The notes under the pieces were generated by a model. That model searched no databases. It was given only the letters and a program-made list of their open reading frames with translations, and had not been told where the DNA came from. A program made the position numbers and the translations under genes. From Lewinellaceae bacterium (GTDB taxonomy: Bacteria; Bacteroidota; Bacteroidia; Chitinophagales; Saprospiraceae), in assembly GCA_020636005.1 (NCBI GenBank), contig JACJYR010000003.1, positions 186,001-250,000 on the forward strand: DNA of 64,000 nucleotides, written 5' to 3'. Shown here piece by piece: positions 25,446-32,978 of this stretch. The number at the start of each line of letters is the position of its first letter. Position 1 is the first letter of the stretch.

Positions 25446-26588
25446 ATGACAAAACAACAATTCGACATCGCCATCGTCGGCTCCGGCATCGTGGGCATGG
25501 CGACAGCTTATGAAGCAGCCAAGCAGGGCCTGAAAGTGGCCATCTTCGAGCGCCACCCAAGGGCCATCGGCGCCACCATCCGCAACTTCGGCATGATATG
25601 GCCCATTGGCCAGCCCGTCGAAACCTTCGACCGGGCCATGCGGGCCAGGCAAACCTGGCTCCAACTTTCCCACGCTGCGGGTTTTTGGGCCGCCAAAACC
25701 GGGGCGCTCTGCCTAGCTTATCACGACGATGAGATGGCCGTGCTGGAAGAGTTTGTCGAAACAAGAAAAGACAGCGGTTATCAAATTAGCCTCCTCACGC
25801 CGGAGGAGACCTTGGCCAAGAGCAAGGTCATCAATGCAAAAGGCCTGAAAGGCGCACTCTGGAGCGCCACCGAAGTGAACATTGACCCAAGGGAAGCCAC
25901 CCAGGCCATCCACCAATACCTTCGGGAGGAAATGGGCGTAGCGTTTTTTTATAAAACAGCCATCACCCAAATAGACTCGCCCTGGCTCAGCAGCAGCGAG
26001 CAAAGCTGGCGGGCCGAACGAATCTACGTTTGCAGCGGAGCCGATTTTGAAACATTGTACCCGGAGATCTTTGCCAAAAGCGGTATCACCAAGTGCAAGC
26101 TCCAGATGATGCGCACCACCCACCAGCCCGATGGCTGGCACCTCGGCCCTACGCTTTGTGCTGGTTTGACTTTGCAGTTTTACAGCGCCTTTGCCCATTG
26201 CAGCAGCCTGGATGCCGTGAAGAAACGCTTCGCCACCGACCTGCCCGCCTACAACGAGTGGGGCATCCACGTGCTCGTGTCCCAGACCAGCTTCGGGGAA
26301 ATCACCATCGGCGACAGCCACGAATACGGCCTCGACCTCAGCCCTTTCGACCGCACGGACATCAACCAGCTCATCCTGGATTACCTGAAAACCTTCGCTG
26401 CTTTTCCCCGCATGGAAATTGCGGAAACGTGGAACGGCATTTATCCAAAACTGGACGGCAAAACCGAATTTATCGCAGAGCCGGAAGACGGCGTTACCAT
26501 TGTAAATGGTGTTGGCGGGGCAGGGATGACCTTGTCGTTTGGGCTGGCAGAGGAATTGTTGGGAGCAGGGGTGAAAGTGATAGCTTAA
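25446..26588 (+). CDS. FAD-dependent oxidoreductase, PbfD/HpnW-like (TIGR03364 type)
   Basis: A 380-aa DAO-fold flavoenzyme. The dinucleotide motif GSGIVG at 12-17 starts the Rossmann fold, GATIRNFGMIWPIGQP and the C-terminal NGVGGAGMTLSFGLAEELL are characteristic. Members of this family associated with phosphonate operons oxidise aminoethylphosphonate or its N-methyl form to phosphonoacetaldehyde. The divergent neighbour is a phosphonatase-like HAD that would consume that product, which supports the call. The PhoX gene starts 39 bp downstream, so the two are probably cotranscribed. Substrate is inferred from family and context. Confidence 0.8.
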   Translation: MTKQQFDIAIVGSGIVGMATAYEAAKQGLKVAIFERHPRAIGATIRNFGMIWPIGQPVETFDRAMRARQTWLQLSHAAGFWAAKTGALCLAYHDDEMAVLEEFVETRKDSGYQISLLTPEETLAKSKVINAKGLKGALWSATEVNIDPREATQAIHQYLREEMGVAFFYKTAITQIDSPWLSSSEQSWRAERIYVCSGADFETLYPEIFAKSGITKCKLQMMRTTHQPDGWHLGPTLCAGLTLQFYSAFAHCSSLDAVKKRFATDLPAYNEWGIHVLVSQTSFGEITIGDSHEYGLDLSPFDRTDINQLILDYLKTFAAFPRMEIAETWNGIYPKLDGKTEFIAEPEDGVTIVNGVGGAGMTLSFGLAEELLGAGVKVIA

Positions 26589-26627
26589 AGGTATTTTTGC
26601 TCATTCTAAAGTAAAAAAAACAAGCAC

Positions 26628-28211
26628 ATGAACCATCTCAACCGCCGCACCTTCCTTGAATTTTTGGGCATCGGTGCGGCTTCCGTCCTCGCTGGTGGCT
26701 GTTTTCCCAGCAATAAAGAAAAACAAACTGAAAGGGCAATATTGAAAAGCCTGTCCCCCTCCGCTGCCGACCAACTGGAACTGGCAGAAGGGCTGCACTA
26801 CGAGGTGTTGGTAAAATGGGACGACCCCATTTCTGCCAATGCCCGCTTTGGTTTCAACAACGACTACCTGGCCTTTTTGCCATTGGACAACAACAACCCG
26901 GACGAGGGCCTGCTGTGGGTCAACCACGAATATGTGGACCCCATGTTCGTTTCAGGTTATTTTGAAAAAAACAGCGCCAACAAAACCCAGGATCAGGTGG
27001 ACAAGGAAATGCAGGCCGTCGGCGGCAGCATCCTTCATGTGAAAAAAACCAACGGCAGATGGCGGGTCGTAAAAAACGACGCCCTCAACCGCCGGCTCGA
27101 TGGTTTTACGGAAATACCCTTCAACTGGCCGGAGCCGATTGCCGGCAGCCTTTCGGCCATCGGAACCCTGGCCAATTGCGCCGGCGGCATGACGCCCTGG
27201 GGCACCATCCTCACCTGCGAGGAAAACTACGATCTGTTTTATGGTGAACGGGATTTTGCAACCGGCAACCGCACAATACCAGAAAAGGACTATGGCTGGT
27301 ACCGGTTTTACGATTACCCCCCCGAACATTATGGCTGGGTGGTGGAGGTAAACCCAAAAACAGGGGAGGCAAAAAAACACGTGGCCCTCGGCCGCTGCGC
27401 CCACGAATGTGCTACGGTAAAACAATTGAGGAATGGGCGCATCGTCGTTTACACAGGCGACGACTCCAACGATGAATGCCTGTACAAATTCATCTCTTCC
27501 CAGCCTGGTTCGCTTTCTGAAGGGACACTCTATGTGGCTAATACAGCGCAGGGAAAATGGATTTCCCTGAAATACGAGGATCAGCCCGTTTTGCAGCAAC
27601 ATTTTAAAAACCAAACTGAAGTTCTCATCCGCCTGCGGGAAGCCGCCAAACTGGTCGGCGCTACACCGCTCGACCGGCCGGAAGATATTGAAATCAGCCC
27701 TGTCAACGGTGAGGTATTGGTCGCCCTGACCAACAATATCCCCAAAGGCAATTACGTGGGTTCCATCCTGAAAATCACCGAGAAAGACGGTCGGCACGAT
27801 GCCCTGGAATTTTCCGCCGAAACCTACCTGACCGGCGGCGAGGAGACGGGCTTTGCCTCGCCCGACAATATGGCGTTCGATGGCGATGGTAATTTGTGGT
27901 TCACCTGCGACGTCTCCGGTTCTTCGATGAACAACCCGGAAGTACCTGAATATTTGCCCTATAAAAACAACAGCCTGTTTGTGGTGCCAAAAGACGGCCC
28001 GCAAAAAGGGGAGGTTATACGCATGGCCAATGCGCCCGTGAACGCCGAATTTACCGGGCCTTTTTTTGCGCCGGATGGTAAAACGCTGTTCCTGAGCGTG
28101 CAGCATCCCGGCGAGTATTCCGACCATGTGGAGCAACCAAAAAGCCATTGGCCGGAGGGTGGCGGTGCAATGCCAAGGCCATCGGTAGTGGTGATTTATG
28201 GGTGGTCGTAA
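26628..28211 (+). CDS. PhoX-type alkaline phosphatase (DUF839), Tat lipoprotein
   Basis: A 527-aa predicted calcium/iron-dependent monoesterase of the PhoX family, a beta-propeller enzyme. The N-terminus has a twin-arginine signal (NRRTFLEFLGIG, Arg6-Arg7) running into a lipobox LAGGC with Cys25, so it is a Tat-exported lipoprotein. PhoX blocks seen: LLWVNHEYVDP, GGMTPWGTILTCEENYD, HYGWVVEVNPKTG, GRCAHECAT, and SPDNMAFDGDGNLWF. It follows the PbfD-like gene by 39 bp. It would free phosphate from diverse esters in or outside the periplasm. Confidence 0.88.
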   Translation: MNHLNRRTFLEFLGIGAASVLAGGCFPSNKEKQTERAILKSLSPSAADQLELAEGLHYEVLVKWDDPISANARFGFNNDYLAFLPLDNNNPDEGLLWVNHEYVDPMFVSGYFEKNSANKTQDQVDKEMQAVGGSILHVKKTNGRWRVVKNDALNRRLDGFTEIPFNWPEPIAGSLSAIGTLANCAGGMTPWGTILTCEENYDLFYGERDFATGNRTIPEKDYGWYRFYDYPPEHYGWVVEVNPKTGEAKKHVALGRCAHECATVKQLRNGRIVVYTGDDSNDECLYKFISSQPGSLSEGTLYVANTAQGKWISLKYEDQPVLQQHFKNQTEVLIRLREAAKLVGATPLDRPEDIEISPVNGEVLVALTNNIPKGNYVGSILKITEKDGRHDALEFSAETYLTGGEETGFASPDNMAFDGDGNLWFTCDVSGSSMNNPEVPEYLPYKNNSLFVVPKDGPQKGEVIRMANAPVNAEFTGPFFAPDGKTLFLSVQHPGEYSDHVEQPKSHWPEGGGAMPRPSVVVIYGWS

Positions 28212-28212
28212 A

Positions 28213-28265
28213 AGGCTGTGCCCCCATTGACGACAAGAAAAAAGCCATGCCTTACGGCACAGCCT
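28213..28265 (+). terminator. Possible terminator after the PhoX gene
   Basis: AGGCTGTGCC (28213-28222) and GGCACAGCCT (28256-28265) are perfect 10-bp inverted repeats followed by GCTTT, starting 2 bp after the PhoX stop. The 33-nt loop is long and the T-run weak. Confidence 0.45.
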
Positions 28266-28396
28266 GCTTTAATATTCAATTTACTCTCACTAATTGTATG
28301 AAGTATGAAAAGATCGACGGGGCAAAAGTGGGTTGGCTAAGTAAATGCAAGGTGAAGCGGCCCTTAAATTTGGGACAATTTTCATTTACGATAACC

Positions 28397-30832
28397 TCAA
28401 TCCTCATCCTCATCCTCATCCCCCACCTTCACCCAAGCCGCCCGCCTCGGCGCAGGCATTTCCGAATCCATCCCCTTAATGGCTTTCCACAGCACCTCGT
28501 TAAACAAGCGGTCCGGCACGGCGTCCACTTGGGCCAGGTTGAAGGTTTCGCTGAGGCGGCTCAGTTCGTTCACGGCCAGGTTGCGCTCCTCAATGTCCAC
28601 CTGGGCGGGCAGGGCTTTTACAGTGGCGAAATCGGGTGTTTCCGCAAAACAACGGTACATGGGCATGGCGGCAGCGTCGTATTGGCTCATCGGCGGCAGG
28701 CCGAGGATCAACTCGATCGTGCGCAGCATGGAACTGGTGGAGTACATGGTGTGATCGACAAATTTCCGCTTGATGTACGGACTGACGACGTAGGCCGTGC
28801 TGCGGTGGGCATCCACATGATCGGCGCCGTTTTGCGCATCGTCTTCGAGGATGAAAATGGCGCTTTCCTTCCAGATTTTTGAATGTGAAATATGCTCCAC
28901 CAAACGCCCAACGGCCAGGTCGTTGTCGGCAACAGCGGCGTAGGGCGAATAGGCGCCCTTGGCTAGTCCACTGGTGTGGTCGTTGCCGAAACGGATGCTG
29001 TTGAAACGGGGCACCTGATTGATGGCCAGCAGGCTGTCAAAATCCCGCTGCCAGTCGGCCTGCCGCTGGATGTCCTGGTAATCCATGTCCCAGGCAGAAT
29101 AACCAGGGCAGAAATGCCCGGCAATGGTCTCGTAATTCGGCTTGCTGTTGTCGGCAAACTCGCCGTAGGTGCGGTAGCTCACGCCAGCCCGTTTGCAGTA
29201 GTCCCAGATGTAGCCGCCCTTGGGGTGCGAGAGTTTCCGGGAGGCTTCGTAGTCGTAGTTGCCGCCCCTGCCGCCGTAGCTGGTGGGCCATGTTTTTTCC
29301 GTAAAATCGGTGGCGTAGGCGGCGGTGCTCCAGTCGTGGCCGTCGGCGCTCACCTCGGCGTCCACGTAGAAGTTGTCGAGCAGCACGAACTCCCTTGCGA
29401 GGTGGTGCTGGTTGGGGGTTATTTTTTCCGGAAAAAGACAAAGGGACGGGTCGCCATTACCTTCCGGGATGTCGCCCAGCACCTGGTCGTAGGTGCGGTT
29501 TTCCTTGATAATGTAAAACACATATTGGATGGGCGACGGGTCGCCGACCCGCATGGGCACCGGGTTGCCGGCCTGGCCTTCCGTGAGCATTTCCTTCTGC
29601 TTGGTGTAGGGGCAATTTTCGTACACCAGCCTGGAGTACGCCACCCGTTCCATCCCTTGCGGCGGCTCGATGACACTCAAGGTACCGAGGTAGAGTGCCC
29701 CGATATACTGTGCCGCCCGTTCGTCCTTGTCTTTCATCAGGGGGCTGGGGCCTTTGGGGTTGGCCAGGGAGGACATGCCCTTCCCATTGGCTACCATGAT
29801 CTTCCCATTGGCAAAACGGACGCTCGTCGGATACCAGCCCGTTGGGATATAGCCGAGCGGCTTGCTTTCGCCCCGTTCGCTCATGTCAAAATAAATCAGG
29901 CAATTGTTGTCGGCATTGGCCACGTAGAGCGTTTCCTCATCGTCCGAAAGCGCCAGGCTGTTCGTGGTTGAGCCATTGGGCGAATCGGGGAAGAGGGCGC
30001 AGTTGAGCACTTCGAGGGTTTTCATGGAAGGCAAATCCACCACCTGTACCGAGTTGTCGAGCGAGTTGGCGATGAGGAGCAGGTCTTCTTTTTTGTTCAA
30101 AATCATTTCGTTGGGGTGGCCGCCGGCGGGGATTTCGGCTTTTTTGTCCAGGGTTTTCAGGTCAAAAACCAGCACTTTCTGGTCGCCCCACAGCGAGACG
30201 TAGGCTTCTTTTCTTTTTTGTGAAACAACAATGGCGAAGCCCTCGCCGCCGAGCGGGATTTTCCGCTCCACTTTTTTACTGCTTACATCACAGACATACA
30301 AGGTGTTGTCTTCCTTAGTAACGGCGAGCAGGTGGTTGTTTGCCTCGTCGAGCGCCAGCCCGGTCGGGCATATTTTTTCCTTTCCCCAAGGCTCGCCGAA
30401 CACGATTTCGCCCTCCCGCACGAGCTGTTGGTTTTCAATCTTGTAGATGGCAATCAGGTTGTCGTTGCCGCCGGATGCGTACAGCTTTTTTGCATCCTTG
30501 GAGAAAGCGAGCCCGTACCATGCCTTCGGTATTTCTATTTCAGAAAGCTGCACCGCATCGCTGGTGCGGAAGAGCTGGATTTTCTGCACGCCCACGCCGT
30601 TGTTGGTCACTGCCATTAGTTTTTTGTCGGGGGAAAGGGCGATTTGCAGGGGCAGGTCGCCGAGTGGCCGGTGCACAGTTCCGGCGGGTGTCAGCATCCA
30701 CTGGTTGGGCAGTTGCACCCGTTTGGCGGAGAGGGATTGGTAAAGAGTATTATCTGCCGTTTTCCGGGCGGCGTTGCAAGCGGCCAGTATGGCTAGCCAT
30801 ATTAGTAGAAGTAGGGAGTGAAGTTTCATCAT
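28397..30832 (-). CDS. YncE-like propeller / phosphoesterase fusion lipoprotein
   Basis: An 811-aa exported protein. The start (MMKLHSLLLLIWLAILAAC) is a lipoprotein signal with Cys19. Residues about 40-390 are a seven-bladed YVTN/YncE-type beta-propeller (KLYASGGNDNLIAIYK, ETLYVANADNNCLIYFD). The C-terminal half is a phosphoesterase-family (PF04185) domain of the alkaline phosphatase superfamily: FYIIKENRTYDQVLGD, FVLLDNFYVDAEVSADGHDW, and EDDAQNGADHVDAHRS. It is the last gene of a unit headed by a paralogue of the same architecture with a TonB receptor between them. Likely acts on phosphodiesters at the cell surface; phospholipase C-like activity is possible. Confidence 0.82.
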   Translation of the reverse strand: MMKLHSLLLLIWLAILAACNAARKTADNTLYQSLSAKRVQLPNQWMLTPAGTVHRPLGDLPLQIALSPDKKLMAVTNNGVGVQKIQLFRTSDAVQLSEIEIPKAWYGLAFSKDAKKLYASGGNDNLIAIYKIENQQLVREGEIVFGEPWGKEKICPTGLALDEANNHLLAVTKEDNTLYVCDVSSKKVERKIPLGGEGFAIVVSQKRKEAYVSLWGDQKVLVFDLKTLDKKAEIPAGGHPNEMILNKKEDLLLIANSLDNSVQVVDLPSMKTLEVLNCALFPDSPNGSTTNSLALSDDEETLYVANADNNCLIYFDMSERGESKPLGYIPTGWYPTSVRFANGKIMVANGKGMSSLANPKGPSPLMKDKDERAAQYIGALYLGTLSVIEPPQGMERVAYSRLVYENCPYTKQKEMLTEGQAGNPVPMRVGDPSPIQYVFYIIKENRTYDQVLGDIPEGNGDPSLCLFPEKITPNQHHLAREFVLLDNFYVDAEVSADGHDWSTAAYATDFTEKTWPTSYGGRGGNYDYEASRKLSHPKGGYIWDYCKRAGVSYRTYGEFADNSKPNYETIAGHFCPGYSAWDMDYQDIQRQADWQRDFDSLLAINQVPRFNSIRFGNDHTSGLAKGAYSPYAAVADNDLAVGRLVEHISHSKIWKESAIFILEDDAQNGADHVDAHRSTAYVVSPYIKRKFVDHTMYSTSSMLRTIELILGLPPMSQYDAAAMPMYRCFAETPDFATVKALPAQVDIEERNLAVNELSRLSETFNLAQVDAVPDRLFNEVLWKAIKGMDSEMPAPRRAAWVKVGDEDEDED

Positions 30833-30871
30833 TTTGAATTTTAGTAAAAATTGACAATATGAGGCTAAAGT

Positions 30872-30900
30872 CATAATGATTTTTGAAAATCACCACGACC
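30872..30900. repeat. Palindrome related to the 54.3-kb element
   Basis: GTCATAATGATTTT and AAAATCACCACGAC form an imperfect hairpin between the TonB receptor stop and the next start. The core GATTTTTnAAAATCACC is shared with the perfect palindrome at 54261-54317, pointing to a small repeat family. Confidence 0.5.
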
Positions 30901-30922
30901 TGGCCAAAGGAAAGGCAGGTTT

Positions 30923-32977
30923 TCAAAACCACACCTCCGCCCCCACGCTCACGCTCCGCCCCATGCCATTGATACCCGAACCGTGGTAGCGGTAGTCTTC
31001 GTTGAAAATGTTCCAAAAACCTGCCCGAAGCAGCAGCCAGTCCCGTTTCCACGAGCCGAAAAAATTGACCACTTTCCAGCCGGGTGTACCGCCTTCGGGT
31101 ATGCGGTTGTCGCTTTTGTCCCCGGCGGCGAGCCGGTCTTGTTTGGTAGCGGCCAGGAGTTCCAGCGTGGCGTACCATTCATTGCGGGCAATTTGGTGGC
31201 CGCTCGTGTTTTTTGAAAAATTCAGGACCACCCTGCCGAATGTGGGCGGGATGCGGCGCAGCGGCTCACCGTCCGTCTCGTTTTGGCCATACTGCCAGGC
31301 GAGGGCGCCCTCCAGCCGAAAGTATTTCACCAGCAAAAAACCAGCGCTTGCCTCGAAGCCCTGGACATAGCCTTTTTGCTTGTTTTCCTTCCGGTAAACG
31401 GGATAGCTGGCAATGCTGTCGTTGCCAACACGTACCCTGGCGATGAGGTCGCGCAGTTCGTTGTGGAACAGGAAAGCCTCCGCCTGCCAGCGCTCCGAAC
31501 GGTGCCGCCAGCCCAGTTCATAGTTGTAGGACTTTTCGGGTTTCAGGTCGGCAGTCGGCACCTCGTAGCGGAAATCCACGATGCCGAGCGAGCCGAGGTC
31601 GTCCACGTTGGGCGCCCGGAAGCCCGTGTTGAAATCGAAAAACAGCTTGTCCTTTTTGCCCAGGTGCCGCAGCAAGGCGGCGTTCCACACAAAAGCACCG
31701 GGCGTGAGGTGTACCTTTCCGAGGGTTTCGTCCTCCACGCGGATGGAAAAATAATTGTAGCGCAGCCCACCGGACCAACCCCATTTGCCCGCCTCCCATT
31801 GGTTCAGCCAAAAAAAGGCGGCGCTGGTGAAGGTTGCGCCGTCGGGGTAGAGACCCCGTTTTTCCATGCTGGTGTTGGTGCTTGCATCCGAGTCGGTGCG
31901 GGCGCTGCCAACCCGGTCGTGGTAGCTTTCAAGGCCAAAAGTGGCGTGCCAGGCTTCCGAGAATTTGGATTCGGCCTGCACGGATGCGCCGAGGCTGTTC
32001 ACATCGTCCTCCTCCCGGCGCAGGATGGCGCTGCCGTTTTTCTGGATGTCCCGATGCTCCGCTGTTTGGTGGAGTGAAACGGTGGCCGTAATTTTTTCAA
32101 AAAAATCAGCGGCTGGTTTTGCCTCCAGGCGGGCATAGCTCAGTTGCCGCCGTTGCAGCGCCATGTGGTTTTTTTCATAACCTTCCAACTGGATTTTATG
32201 GTAAACCGGCACGTCGTTTTGCCGAAAAAACTGATGGGCCAAGGTCAGTACACTATTTTCCGCAATGCGGAATTTTCCTTTTAGGTCAAAAGCCAATTCA
32301 TTGTAGCCAGACGGGGACTGCTTGCCGGTGGTATCGCCGCCTACCAGGTCGCCAAACTGCCGGTAAGTCATGCCGCCCACCAGCCCCATTTTTTTCCCAG
32401 AAATGCGCCCCTCGGCACGGGCCGTTTTTTCCATGTCCTGGCTGCGCCAAAGGGTTTTCACGCCGCCAGCCAAAAGCCTGCCTTGTTCCGAAGAAAAATA
32501 GGGCTGTTTAGTCAGCACGTTGATGGTGCCGCCCATGGCATCGGAGCCGTAGCCGACACTGCCGCCACCTTTCCAGACCTCCATGTTCCCGATGCTGAAC
32601 GGGTCAATGGTATTGAGGTACTGGTTGGGGCCGTAGCGGAAGGTGGCATTGCTCAGGCGGATGCCGTCGATAAGGAGGAGGGTCTGGTTGCCCGTCAGCC
32701 CCCGCAGGAAGGGAGAACCGCCGCCGTGGTTGGTTTTTTGGACAAAAACACCAGGCGTGGCGGCCAGCATTTCGGGCGTGGAGCGTCGTTCCAGGTAAGG
32801 CCACACCTTGGAGATTGCGGCAGGAGTGCTGGTCAGGTCGCTCTCGGCCCGTTGGTTGGAAATGACGATGATGGGCAACTGTTCCACCTTTGGCAATTGA
32901 AGGCTGTCGGTGTTTTGTGTCCATGATATTTGGACAAGAATTGCCCAAAAAAATAATGCGCCGTAAAGCCGTTGCAT
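30923..32977 (-). CDS. TonB-dependent outer-membrane receptor
   Basis: A 684-aa receptor: signal peptide MQRLYGALFFWAILVQISWT, plug domain (ISNQRAESDLTSTPAA, VFVQKTNHGGGSPFLRGLTG, LLLIDGIRLSN, GSDAMGGTINVLTKQP) and a 22-strand-type barrel ending in the aromatic signature VGAEVWF. There is no carboxypeptidase-like N-terminal domain, so it is of the FecA/BtuB-like rather than the SusC type. The ATG lies 1 bp after the stop of the upstream propeller-phosphoesterase gene, i.e. tight coupling. The ligand is unknown; operon partners suggest an organophosphate or a metal cofactor needed by the phosphoesterases. Confidence 0.87.
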   Translation of the reverse strand: MQRLYGALFFWAILVQISWTQNTDSLQLPKVEQLPIIVISNQRAESDLTSTPAAISKVWPYLERRSTPEMLAATPGVFVQKTNHGGGSPFLRGLTGNQTLLLIDGIRLSNATFRYGPNQYLNTIDPFSIGNMEVWKGGGSVGYGSDAMGGTINVLTKQPYFSSEQGRLLAGGVKTLWRSQDMEKTARAEGRISGKKMGLVGGMTYRQFGDLVGGDTTGKQSPSGYNELAFDLKGKFRIAENSVLTLAHQFFRQNDVPVYHKIQLEGYEKNHMALQRRQLSYARLEAKPAADFFEKITATVSLHQTAEHRDIQKNGSAILRREEDDVNSLGASVQAESKFSEAWHATFGLESYHDRVGSARTDSDASTNTSMEKRGLYPDGATFTSAAFFWLNQWEAGKWGWSGGLRYNYFSIRVEDETLGKVHLTPGAFVWNAALLRHLGKKDKLFFDFNTGFRAPNVDDLGSLGIVDFRYEVPTADLKPEKSYNYELGWRHRSERWQAEAFLFHNELRDLIARVRVGNDSIASYPVYRKENKQKGYVQGFEASAGFLLVKYFRLEGALAWQYGQNETDGEPLRRIPPTFGRVVLNFSKNTSGHQIARNEWYATLELLAATKQDRLAAGDKSDNRIPEGGTPGWKVVNFFGSWKRDWLLLRAGFWNIFNEDYRYHGSGINGMGRSVSVGAEVWF

Positions 32978-32978
32978 G

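Noticed and set aside
26952..28148. 398-codon minus-strand frame
   Set aside because: Antisense to PhoX, which has a Tat signal and family motifs.
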